14,456 bases of DNA, taken from positions 1 to 14,456 of the forward strand of contig WGBZ01000374.1 in the NCBI GenBank assembly GCA_015494035.1, in the 5' to 3' direction. Origin of the DNA: Lysobacterales bacterium (lineage in GTDB: Bacteria > Pseudomonadota > Gammaproteobacteria > Xanthomonadales > Marinicellaceae). The translations under genes and the position numbers were made by a program. Position 1 is the stretch's first letter, and every line of letters begins with the position of its first letter. Below the pieces are notes generated by a model, which had not been told where the DNA came from, did not search any database, and worked only from the letters and a program-made list of their open reading frames with translations. This document shows positions 1-8,500 of the stretch, piece after piece.

Positions 1-949
1 ACCGCGTGCTTTTGACACCAACCGCATTGAATCGATGCGTCGCAGCCCCTGGCAGGCCACGCCCTTACTGCACAATGCCAGCACCCAGGTGCGATACTGG
101 CACAGCGACGAGGACATGACTGAGCTGGTGCGCAATGCCGATGGCGATGATTTGCTCTTCTTTCATGAGGGTGAAGCGGAATTTTTCAGCGATTTTGGCC
201 GACTGACTGTTCAGTCAGGTGATTACCTGCTGATTCCGCGCGGCACCATGTGGCGGCTGGAGGTCAAAAAGCCTATCAAGGTGCTGATGACAGAAGCCCG
301 CAACAGCCATTTCAAAATGCCGGACAAGGGCCTTTTGGGTGAACACGCCATTGTCGATCCGGCGGTTTTCCGCCACCCGGTGATTGATTCGGCATTTCTG
401 GCCCAGCAGGACGAGAACACCTGGCAGGTGCAGGTGAAAAGGAATAACCGCATCAGCCGCATTACCTATCCCTTTAACCCGCTGGATGCCGTTGGCTGGC
501 AAGGCACGGTCATGCCCGTGGCGCTCAACTGGCGGGATATCCGGCCCATCATGAGCCACCGCTACCACCTGCCGCCATCGGTGCATTCCACCTTTGTGGG
601 CGACCGTTTTGTGGTGTGTACCTTTGTGCCGCGGCCATTTGAAAGCGACCCGGATGCGCTGAAAGTGCCGTTTTTCCATAATAACGACGATTACGACGAA
701 GTGCTGTTTTACCATCAGGGGGAATTTTTCTCCCGCGACAACATCCACCCGGGCATGATCACCTTTCACCCGGCCGGTTTTACCCACGGCCCGCACCCGA
801 AAGCCTTGCAGCACATGTTTGAACAAAACAAACCCATGACCGACGAAGTGGCGGTGATGATAGACACCCGCGACCCACTGCAAGTCAGCAGCGAAGCTGA
901 GGCAGTGGAATGGACCGATTACGTGAACTCCTGGAGAACCGACACATGA
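1..949 (+). CDS. hmgA: Homogentisate 1,2-dioxygenase, 5'-truncated by the window edge
   Basis: Ring-cleaving iron dioxygenase of tyrosine and phenylalanine catabolism, converting homogentisate to maleylacetoacetate in the cytosol. The reading frame is open from base 2, and the residues before the first in-frame ATG (base 35) still look like family sequence, so the true start lies upstream. About 315 residues are visible of an enzyme I expect to be near 380. The C-terminal cupin part is clear: HNNDDYDEV at about 677-703, FYHQGEFFSRDNIHPGM after it, then FTHGPHP. The His of HNN, the Glu of DYDE and the His of FTHG are the likely iron ligands by analogy with characterised homogentisate dioxygenases; that assignment is inference. 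The stop overlaps the next start as ATGA, and the next two genes encode the following pathway steps, which supports the call. It resembles the shorter bacterial form rather than the longer eukaryotic-type enzyme. Confidence 0.9.
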   Translation, partial: PRAFDTNRIESMRRSPWQATPLLHNASTQVRYWHSDEDMTELVRNADGDDLLFFHEGEAEFFSDFGRLTVQSGDYLLIPRGTMWRLEVKKPIKVLMTEARNSHFKMPDKGLLGEHAIVDPAVFRHPVIDSAFLAQQDENTWQVQVKRNNRISRITYPFNPLDAVGWQGTVMPVALNWRDIRPIMSHRYHLPPSVHSTFVGDRFVVCTFVPRPFESDPDALKVPFFHNNDDYDEVLFYHQGEFFSRDNIHPGMITFHPAGFTHGPHPKALQHMFEQNKPMTDEVAVMIDTRDPLQVSSEAEAVEWTDYVNSWRTDT

Positions 950-1926
950 AACTGGCAACATTAAATGATGGCAGCCGCGACGGCGTTTTACTGGTGGTCA
1001 GCCGCGATGGCAAACAGGCCGTCAAGGCCACCGGTATTGCCGACACCATGCAACAGGCGCTGGATAACTGGGCCGAAGTGGCGCCACGCCTTAACAGCCT
1101 GTCAGCGCAACTGAACAACGGCGAAGCCGAAGGCGCGTTCGCGCTGGATGTGGCGCAGTTGGCCGCGCCATTGCCGCGCGCCTACCAGTTTGTGGATGGT
1201 AGCGCCTACCTGGCGCACGTGGAGCGGGTGCGTAAGGCACGGGGCGCTGAAATGCCGCCCAGTTTTTTGCACGACCCACTCATGTATCAGGCCGCCAGTG
1301 ACGGCTTTCTGACGCCCACTGCAGACATTCCCGTGCCCAGCGAGGATTTCGGTATTGACTTTGAGGCCGAAGTGGCCGTCATCACCGACGACGTGCCCAT
1401 GGGCGTGAGCCCGGAAGCAGCCCTGGATCACATTCAGCTGGTGACCATCCTTAACGATGTGTCTCTGCGCAACCTGATTCCGGCGGAACTGGCCAAGGGC
1501 TTCGGCTTTCTACAGTCCAAACCGCGCAGTGCGTTGGCGCCATTTTTTGTCACCCCCGATGAGCTGGGCGATGCCTGGCGTGAAGGCAAGATAAACCTGC
1601 CCTTGCGCAGCGAACTCAATGGCCAGTGGTTTGGGGAACCGGATGCGGGCACCGACATGCAGTTTAATTTCGGTGAGCTCATCGCGCACGCGGCCAAAAC
1701 CCGGCCGCTGGCCGCCGGCACCATTGTCGGTTCGGGCACCATTGCCAACCAGGACTTGAGCGCCGGTTCGTCCTGCCTGGCGGAAAAACGGGTGCTGGAA
1801 ATTATCGAAAAAGGGCAGGCCCAAACGCCTTTCATGTCCTATGGTGACCGCATCAAAATTGAAATGCGGGACGCGAATGGCGAAAACATTTTTGGCACCA
1901 TCGAGCAAAAAGTGGTGCCGGCGTGA
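946..1926 (+). CDS. fahA: Fumarylacetoacetate hydrolase family protein
   Basis: Last enzyme of the homogentisate pathway, hydrolysing fumarylacetoacetate to fumarate and acetoacetate in the cytosol. The product is 326 residues. I chose the ATG at 946 because GGAG lies at 933-936, the ATG overlaps the hmgA stop (ATGA), and MKLATLNDGSRDG matches the usual family start; an in-frame ATG at 910 lies inside hmgA and lacks these features. The FAH fold shows in DFEAEVAVI (acidic metal ligands near E140 and E142), LNDVSLRN (D171), QSKPRSALAPF (K192) and GSGTIAN (262-268). FAH-fold proteins act on several acylpyruvate-type substrates, so the exact substrate rests on context: hmgA is upstream and maiA downstream, both overlapping it. 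Confidence 0.9.
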   Translation: MKLATLNDGSRDGVLLVVSRDGKQAVKATGIADTMQQALDNWAEVAPRLNSLSAQLNNGEAEGAFALDVAQLAAPLPRAYQFVDGSAYLAHVERVRKARGAEMPPSFLHDPLMYQAASDGFLTPTADIPVPSEDFGIDFEAEVAVITDDVPMGVSPEAALDHIQLVTILNDVSLRNLIPAELAKGFGFLQSKPRSALAPFFVTPDELGDAWREGKINLPLRSELNGQWFGEPDAGTDMQFNFGELIAHAAKTRPLAAGTIVGSGTIANQDLSAGSSCLAEKRVLEIIEKGQAQTPFMSYGDRIKIEMRDANGENIFGTIEQKVVPA

Positions 1927-2567
1927 AACTGTACAGCTACTGGCGATCCACCGCCGCCTACCGGGTGCGGATCGCCTTGAACCTGAAAGGCATCGACTAT
2001 GAAACAGTGCCGGTACACCTGGTCAAGGACGGCGGGCAGCAGCACACAGCCGAATACCAGGCCATCAACCCGCAGGGACTGGTGCCGGCGCTGGAGCTGG
2101 ACGACGGCACGGTGCTGACCCAGTCCATGGCCATCCTGGAATACCTGCAGGAAACCGTGCCGGAACCGACCATACTGGCGCAAGAGCTAGATACGCGCGC
2201 GCGGGAAAGGGCTTTCGCCCAAGCCATCGTGGCCGATATTCACCCGCTCAATAATCTGCGGGTCTTGAACTACCTGAAACAGGAAGCAGGCTGGAATGCC
2301 GACCAGGTGCAACGCTGGTATCACCACTGGCTTCATGCCGGATTTGCCCCGCTGGAGCAGCAACTGGCCCGGCGCGACACGGCGTTTGCTTTTTCTGATG
2401 GTCCTGGCATTGCCGACATCTGCCTGGTGGCCCAAACCTACAATGCCCACCGCTTCGGGCTGGATATGAACCCTTACCCCACTATTCTTGAGCTTGAGAA
2501 ACGCTGCCTGAAAATCCCCGCCTTCGATAAAGCCCGGCCAGAAAACCAACCCGATGCCGCAGGCTGA
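1923..2567 (+). CDS. maiA: Maleylacetoacetate isomerase, zeta-class glutathione transferase
   Basis: Glutathione-dependent cis-trans isomerase that turns maleylacetoacetate into fumarylacetoacetate, the step between hmgA and fahA. The product is 214 residues, the normal family length. The start is a GTG at 1923 overlapping the fahA stop (GTGA). No strong Shine-Dalgarno sequence precedes it, so translation probably depends on ribosomes finishing fahA. The thioredoxin-like N-terminal half reads KLYSYWRSTAAYRVRIALNLKGI, with the Ser9-Thr10 region where the family places its active-site serines. NPQGLVPAL (49-57) carries the cis-proline loop and QS (67-68) binds the glutathione glutamyl group. 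The helical C-terminal half has ADIHPLNNLRVLNYL, also typical of the family. No hairpin terminator is obvious just downstream. Confidence 0.93.
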   Translation: MKLYSYWRSTAAYRVRIALNLKGIDYETVPVHLVKDGGQQHTAEYQAINPQGLVPALELDDGTVLTQSMAILEYLQETVPEPTILAQELDTRARERAFAQAIVADIHPLNNLRVLNYLKQEAGWNADQVQRWYHHWLHAGFAPLEQQLARRDTAFAFSDGPGIADICLVAQTYNAHRFGLDMNPYPTILELEKRCLKIPAFDKARPENQPDAAG

Positions 2568-2597
2568 AACCAGCCCGCTCCATCTCAGTAGCAAAAG

Positions 2598-2647
2598 TTG
2601 ACAAAATTTGACACCTGGCTGACAAAAAACCACACATTGCATAAATT
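2598..2647 (+). promoter_or_regulatory. Candidate promoter with helically phased TGACA motifs
   Basis: TGACA occurs three times, at 2599-2603, 2609-2613 and 2620-2624, 10 and 11 bases apart, so all three lie on one face of the helix. The first two are full TTGACA hexamers. The third (CTGACA, 2619-2624) is followed after 17 bases by TAAATT (2642-2647), a 4-of-6 match to a sigma-70 -10 box. The site is in the gap before the exported three-gene cassette and could drive it. The phasing could instead be a binding site for a regulator. The start of transcription would be about 210 bases before the first ATG, leaving a long leader. Confidence 0.35.
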
Positions 2648-2771
2648 GAAGGGCAATTTTCCCCGTCACCAGCCTCAATTTGCGCCTTAACCGCCATAAT
2701 TTTGCGCGGTAATAGTGCTTTGCGGCTTTCCGGTGTTATAAAAAGTATCAAGAAAAAAACGCTGTGCACGT

Positions 2772-2799
2772 AGAACAGTGTTCTGTCATTCAAGCTTGA
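2772..2799 (+). promoter_or_regulatory. Two adjacent short palindromes, possible operator
   Basis: AGAACAGTGTTCT (2772-2784) is a perfect 6-1-6 inverted repeat and TCAAGCTTGA (2790-2799) is a perfect 10-base palindrome, five bases apart. GTTCTGT appears at 2780-2786 and again at 2803-2809. GTCATTC (2785-2791) also has an inverted partner, GAATGAC, at 2834-2840 just before the ribosome binding site, so the leader could fold. Either a repressor-binding site or a leader hairpin is possible. I cannot match these to a known regulator. Confidence 0.3.
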
Positions 2800-2847
2800 C
2801 CAGTTCTGTTCGCGAGTGAGCGCAGTAACCGCCGAATGACCTGTCTT

Positions 2848-2861
2848 GAGGGGGGGGGCAT
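2848..2861 (+). promoter_or_regulatory. Ribosome binding site containing a G9 homopolymer
   Basis: GAG at 2848-2850 runs into nine consecutive G residues (2850-2858), three bases before the ATG at 2862. The purine run is the only Shine-Dalgarno-like sequence available. Slippage in the tract would change the distance between GAGG and the start codon, and so possibly translation of the first cassette gene. The next gene also has a G run (six, 4309-4314) in its ribosome binding site. Confidence 0.55.
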
Positions 2862-4286
2862 ATGCCAAATCAACACCGCTTTTTATTCTTATCCCCAGCT
2901 TTCTTCATTGCGTTGATTTTCGCCTTCACTTGGACTACACCGGTGTTGGCTCAACAGACTAAACCGCCGGAGGAAGGGCCGCCACCGGTCAGTCAGCAAG
3001 AAATTGATGATTTCCGCAAGCAATGGTGGCGTTACCGTAATGCCGCCGCTGATCTGAAACAGACCCTGCTTGGCTACGTGCCAGCCGCACAGCGCCAGGC
3101 CTTACCACCCCCCACGTCAACTTCCGTGAGCGCCTGGGCGGATCTGGATGATCAACACATCGCCCACCTGCTGCGCATGGGTTATCACACCGACCGCCTG
3201 CAAACGCAAACCGAAATCCTGCGCAATGAGGCCGAAAGGCTGAACCTGCTGCGTGTCCAATCACTGAACACGCTGCAAGCCAAGGCGCCACCTGCTGTTT
3301 TTGCTGATCCGCCCGAACTCATTGAAGAGGGCCAATTCCCGGCGGCTCCGGCGGTGTGCGAGGAAATGTCTTTCGCGCTGGTCTGGGGCTTTATTCACAC
3401 CAACAATGTGCTGGAAACCGTCCTGGCGACAGAACGATGGTTTTGTAAACAGGAAGCATTTGGAGAAAATTCTGCCCTTGCGTGCGCTATTCCTGAGGAA
3501 CTGATCGCCATTTCTTCAAACGTAGTCCGGACAGGCGGTATCTGCCTCAGCGCCAAAGGCACGGCGCGCACCGAAGCCAACCTGGAAAACCTCGACAGCA
3601 TTGACGAATTCCTGCATGAAACCCTGAACGTCACAGTGAGCTCCCGCGTCAGTGAAACCCAACTGGAAGACCTCAAAAACAGCCTGGAGACGGTACAGCA
3701 GACGCTGGATGACTATTTGCCGGCACAGTTTCCGGCCATCAAGCAGCGCCTGGATGACCTGATAGCCGTATTATCGAGCAATCACCAGAAACTGCTGGAT
3801 GTGCAAACACGCACTGCAGATCTGGAGCAGCGGGAACTGCTGTTGGACGCTGAAAGCGAAGATCTGGATCAACGCATTGCCGACCTGCAACAAAGCGGCA
3901 GCGAAATTCGCATGGATACCCAGTCGGCAATCAACCGGCTGTCTGATCTGCAGAGCCGATTGGGGCAACATGATAACCGGCAAAACGGGGCTTTTCAGCA
4001 GCAGGTTCGCGATCTCATGGGAGAAGTTCTCAGCCAGGATGTCAATGGCCGGCTGGTGGAGTTCCAGATTCCCATCCAGTATGGGGGGCAATTGGAGAAG
4101 GTGCGGGAGTACGTGGTGTCCGCACTGAATCAGGCCCAGCAAAATGGACTGGATACTTCCGTGGCCCTGGGATTGCTGGCAAGTGGCGATGACCATTACA
4201 ACAGCCAGGAATATCACCAGGCGTATATCAGCTATGTCGGTGTGTATCGGCAACTCGCCCAGCAGTACGGCAACAGCAATCCATAA
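2862..4286 (+). CDS. Exported coiled-coil protein with four conserved cysteines, first paralogue
   Basis: I do not recognise the family. The product is 474 residues. Residues 1-30 form a Sec signal peptide ending VLA before QQ, so it is exported, probably to the periplasm; there is no lipobox and no further membrane segment. A proline-rich linker (33-43) leads to a helical region (45-140) absent from the next protein. Residues 160-230 hold four cysteines, C166, C195, C208 and C228, with CAIPEEL after C208. Residues 240-370 are heptad-like coiled coil rich in Leu, Glu, Gln and Asp and contain TLDDYLPAQFPAI. The C-terminal domain (about 398-466) starts GGQLEKVREYV and ends in a TPR-like helical hairpin, GDDHYNSQEYHQAYISY. 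The four cysteine positions and the C-terminal domain recur in the downstream gene, which begins 34 bases later. The cysteines probably form disulphides. Structural or assembly role is inference. Confidence 0.75.
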   Translation: MPNQHRFLFLSPAFFIALIFAFTWTTPVLAQQTKPPEEGPPPVSQQEIDDFRKQWWRYRNAAADLKQTLLGYVPAAQRQALPPPTSTSVSAWADLDDQHIAHLLRMGYHTDRLQTQTEILRNEAERLNLLRVQSLNTLQAKAPPAVFADPPELIEEGQFPAAPAVCEEMSFALVWGFIHTNNVLETVLATERWFCKQEAFGENSALACAIPEELIAISSNVVRTGGICLSAKGTARTEANLENLDSIDEFLHETLNVTVSSRVSETQLEDLKNSLETVQQTLDDYLPAQFPAIKQRLDDLIAVLSSNHQKLLDVQTRTADLEQRELLLDAESEDLDQRIADLQQSGSEIRMDTQSAINRLSDLQSRLGQHDNRQNGAFQQQVRDLMGEVLSQDVNGRLVEFQIPIQYGGQLEKVREYVVSALNQAQQNGLDTSVALGLLASGDDHYNSQEYHQAYISYVGVYRQLAQQYGNSNP

Positions 4287-4320
4287 AAAGTTGTCAAACC
4301 ATATTCAAGGGGGGACAAGC

Positions 4321-5538
4321 ATGCAACAGCTCAGGCAATCCGATAAGCACCCGCATCGACTTTATACGTTCTCAGCCTGCGGGGTGCTCCTGCTGTTTGG
4401 TGCCCTGATTTCGGGGCTTGTGATGGCCCAGGCCCAGGACTCGGGCAGGCAGCAGGGTACTGAAGAAAACCTGTACCTTGATCCGGGCATGGCCGGCAGC
4501 GAAAGCCGGATGACCACCGGGATTCTGGATACACTCAATCTCGATCAGGAAATCCAGGCGCTGGTGAACGATGGGTTTTCGGAGTCGAACCGCTCCATTG
4601 CCACTTGTGGCGCCTGGAACCACAGCGCCACCTATGGCATGAGCATTGCCCAAGGGGTGGCCGGTAATGTGCTGGCAGCGGTTAACTGGCTTTGTGAAGA
4701 GACCATCGGCGGTTTCAATACCGCTCTGGCCTGTGCAGTCCCCAATGGCGTGTATCAGGGCTTTGCCTCACTGGTGGAAGTGGGCAGTTTCTGTAACGAA
4801 GCCAACGAACATGATGATCAGGTTGAGCTATCGCACAATATCCGTACCATCGGCGGCTATGTGGGCGAACAACTGGATGAGGAACTGGGCAGTCGGGCCA
4901 CCGTTACCCAAGGGCAGGATGCCCAGCAGGACACAGACAGCATCCAGTCCACGCTGGATTCGTATTTTCCCCTGTATTTTCCCATCATTGAACAACGCCA
5001 GGAACAACAGGCCGATCAGGCCGATGTGCAAAACCAGCAGCTGACGGACGTGCAAAGCCGCCTGTTGGCCTTGCAGCAGAAACAGATCGTGCTCCTGGCC
5101 AGGCTGGAGGACACCAACCGCCGGGGGGCGGATGCCCAGCAGGAGCACACCGAAATTCGTAATGATACACAGCAGCTTTTACCGGGCCTGGATAGTGCTT
5201 CGGGCCAGGTTCAGCAACTGAACCTGAATCTGGATGCGCGCTTGTTAAAAATCCGCCACTTGAACCTGGCCCGGCAACTGGCGGGGCTAACCTCGGGCAG
5301 GGATTTCAGCAACGCCCTGCCTGTTTTTCAGGGTGGCCAACTGGAGCGGGTGCGGGAAATGGTCAATGAATCCCTGAACATGGCGCAGGCAGCCGGTTTC
5401 GACGTCAGCGCCAGTCTGGGGCATTTTGCCCAGGGCGATCAGGCCTATAACCAGAACAATTATTCCCAGGCCTATGCCGAATATGCGGCGGCCTACCAAC
5501 TGATTACGGGACCGGAGTTGCCCGGAGGAGGTTTCTGA
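4321..5538 (+). CDS. Exported coiled-coil protein with four conserved cysteines, second paralogue
   Basis: Tandem relative of the preceding gene; family not recognised. The product is 405 residues from the ATG at 4321, chosen because AAGGGGGG (4307-4314) sits six bases upstream; the frame is open further upstream but that part overlaps the preceding gene. The signal peptide is long, with a hydrophobic core at 17-35 and probable cleavage after AQA (36-38). Cys20 lies before that core, so it is not a lipoprotein site. C96, C125, C138 and C158 match the first paralogue exactly in spacing (29, 13, 20), and LACAVP matches LACAIP. TLDSYFPLYFPII (211-223) matches the coiled-coil motif of the first protein. 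Residues 225-315 are Gln-rich coiled coil. The C-terminal GGQLERVREMV and GDQAYNQNNYSQAYAEY repeat the TPR-like hairpin. The stop shares a base with the next start (TGATG), so expression with the third gene is coupled. Hetero-oligomer formation is inference. Confidence 0.78.
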   Translation: MQQLRQSDKHPHRLYTFSACGVLLLFGALISGLVMAQAQDSGRQQGTEENLYLDPGMAGSESRMTTGILDTLNLDQEIQALVNDGFSESNRSIATCGAWNHSATYGMSIAQGVAGNVLAAVNWLCEETIGGFNTALACAVPNGVYQGFASLVEVGSFCNEANEHDDQVELSHNIRTIGGYVGEQLDEELGSRATVTQGQDAQQDTDSIQSTLDSYFPLYFPIIEQRQEQQADQADVQNQQLTDVQSRLLALQQKQIVLLARLEDTNRRGADAQQEHTEIRNDTQQLLPGLDSASGQVQQLNLNLDARLLKIRHLNLARQLAGLTSGRDFSNALPVFQGGQLERVREMVNESLNMAQAAGFDVSASLGHFAQGDQAYNQNNYSQAYAEYAAAYQLITGPELPGGGF

Positions 5539-8500
5539 TGCGATTACTACTGATTGCCGTATTTTTTTTCGCAACCGGTGCCTTTTCTTTGCCGGCCAGG
5601 GCCCAACTGATGCCGGAGGCGTTTTCCACATCCATTGGTGGCAGTTTTTGGTCATTTGGCACCGGCTATGGTGGTGAAGGTTATATTGCCATGGACGCCG
5701 ACCCGGTTACCGGTCGTTGGGTGGCATGCTGGTGGGGACGGGAAGGTTTTTCAGTAGTGGATTGTGGTTTGTATGCGAATGGTTTCCCGTTGAGTCAGCT
5801 GGCCAGCTATGTTTTTAACGGGACGGCCAGTCAGGGCATTGTGGGTTTGCAGGTGCAGATGGATCAAAATGGCGGGTTCAAGCTGCTTTACGCGGAAGGT
5901 GGCAGTGGATACACGCGGGTTTTTTCGGTGGACGGGGCCAGTCTGCAAGCCGTTGAGTCCCTGCCTTTCAACACACTGTTTGATGTCCATTCGGTGGGCC
6001 TGGCACCACACGCCAACGGTTATTGGTTGGTTGGGGTTCCGACAGGTTTGCACTGGGTGCATGTGTTTGGTTTTGATCAGAGCGGTAACTACCAGGGTCA
6101 GGTCACCTGGGAAGAGTCGCCCTCAGGCAAAAGCTTTTGCCACGCCTCGGCCCGTGCCAATGGTGATGGGGAGATTCTGCTGGCCTGGATTGAAAGGGAC
6201 GTGGGCTCGTCCTGCTGGGGCAAGGGCAAGGCGCGACTATACCGCCCGGATGGCACGCCGGCCAGTCCAGTTATTGATTTTCCCGCGGCGGGCCAGGTGG
6301 ATTTCTCCCGGCCGCAAATTGCCACAGATGGTACCGGCAAGTTTATTATCGGCTTTCAGGGCAGTGACGATTACGCCTACGTTTCCCGTTATTCCCCGGC
6401 CAATGGCCTGATATTGGCCCCTACCCGAACAGTTTACGGCGTGGATTATTCCGTGGGCGCCGGCAGTAGCGGGGAAAATTTTGCCATCAGCAATCGCAAT
6501 GTAGTCTCCGGTTCGGCCAGTTGCGATGTGGACACCCGCGTATTCGATGAAGGACAACTGCTGCCGGTGCTGCAGCGCGGCGCCACCTGCATTGCGCCGG
6601 CAGGCACATACGAAGTTATCGGTCAGGCGGTAACCACACTCAAGAATGGCAAAAGCCTGCGCGCCTGGATACAGAATAGTAGTCAACAATCGGCATCCAA
6701 GGTATATGTGCAGGCCTTCCACCAACCGGCCATTGCCGAAATTGGCGGCATGAGTCTGAACGAAGGCGATGCCGGTTCCCCGGCGCCGGTGGCCACAGCC
6801 ACCGTGTCCTTGAATCGCCCGCACCCCACTGGCGAGCCGATCAACCTGAACTACTACACCCGCAGTGACACGGCGGTGGAAAACGCCGACTTTATTGGCG
6901 TGGTCGGTACGCTCACCATTCCCGGCGGACAGACTCAGGGAGCCATCCAGGTGGCCCTGATTCCAGACGGCACTTACGAAGACGACGAGTTGTTTGATGT
7001 GAATATTGATGCGTTACACAACGTGGGCATCCGCATCAGTAGCGCCAAAATCACTATTTTGAATGATGACGCCTCGCCGCCGATCGAAAATAATTGCAGC
7101 AATGCTTTCCCGGATTATTGCCGGGTGATTCAGGAGCCGCTGCCCGGTTCACCAGCGGCAGTTACCGTGACCTTGAGCGTGACGGGCGTGCGTGAAAAGG
7201 ACATTTACCTGAACTTTGCCACCGCGAATGAAACGGCCACGGCCGGAGAAGATTACGTGGCCACCAGCGGGGTGTTGCACTTTCCACCCGAGGCTACCAG
7301 CGCTGATATCACCATTCCCATTCTGGGTGATAGCATTGGTGAGGCCACTGAAACCTTTTTATTGCAGTTCAGTGTCGGGGATGACATCAGCCTCGCAGAA
7401 CCGGAATTACGCTTTGCCATCACCGACGGGCCGGAATGCCTGTTGACCCTCAGCGAAACCGGGACGGTGTTTGACCACACCGGAGGCGCTGGCAGTTTTG
7501 ATATGACTTTCACCCATCAGTCCTGCGCCTGGAGCATCACTGCCGTGCCTGCCTGGGTGACTGTGACCTCACCACTGTCGGGCGCGGGCGATGCCACGGT
7601 CACTTATACGGTGGATTCCCAGTCAGGCGTAGGTATGTACCCGCGACTCGATACCATTGTCATTGAAACCGGGCCGCCAGCGGAACAGGTCAGTTATGAA
7701 ATTGAACAGGAAGGCGATCCCTCCCTATGTAATTTTTCCGTGTCACCAGCATCGGCCAGCTTGCCCGTTGAAGGTGGTGATGTGGTCATGCAGATCAGCG
7801 CCGATCCGGTTTGTGCCTGGGAGGTGTTTAGCAATGATCCGTGGATAAGTATTCAGCAACCCACTGCGCCAGTCAGTGGTGATGGCACGCTGCGCTTTCA
7901 TGTGCAGGCCAATACCGGCCAGCCCAATGTCAGCACAGCGGCCCGGAACGCAATGTTGGATGCGCCTTTTACTATCACTGTTCAACAGGATGGGTGCAGC
8001 TATTCGCTGCCGGTCAGTGCAGGCAGCGTGGGGCAGTCAGGCGGGTCATTGTCGGTGGCCGTACATGCGCCAACAACCGCCCCCGGGCCATGCCAGTGGA
8101 CGGCCCAAAGCCACGATCCGTGGATTATCATTACTGCAGGCCACAGCGGCAGTGGTGGCGGGTCGGTGCAACTGGAGATGCTGGAAAACCCCTCGGTTCA
8201 GGCGCGCACCGGCACCGTTTCCATTGGCGATGAAGTCTTTACGGTTAGCCAGCCGGGCATTGCCTGCCAATACCAGTTGTCGCCGGGTCAACTGGAATTC
8301 TGTGCCGATGGTGGCAGTCTGAGTGCCAACGTACAGACACAGAATGGCTGTGACTGGCAATTTGTCAACGAGCCGGTCTGGCTCAGTATTGATAACAACC
8401 CCACTGGTGAAGGGCCTGAAACCACGGCATTTTCCGTCATGAGCAACGAATCGGAACAGCCACGCATGGGCACGGCTTATCTCGACAGCTCCACACAAAA

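Noticed and set aside
2762..2778. LexA-type SOS box (CTG...CAG)
   Set aside because: The spacing is 11 bases rather than the 10 of gammaproteobacterial LexA boxes, and the interior is not AT-rich.
2482..2868. 128-residue open frame on the minus strand between maiA and the cassette
   Set aside because: It overlaps maiA, its start lies within the next gene's ribosome binding site region, and its sequence has no family features.
4378..4383. Lipoprotein signal at Cys20 of the second paralogue
   Set aside because: The cysteine comes before the hydrophobic core and the preceding residues do not form a lipobox; ordinary cleavage after AQA fits better.
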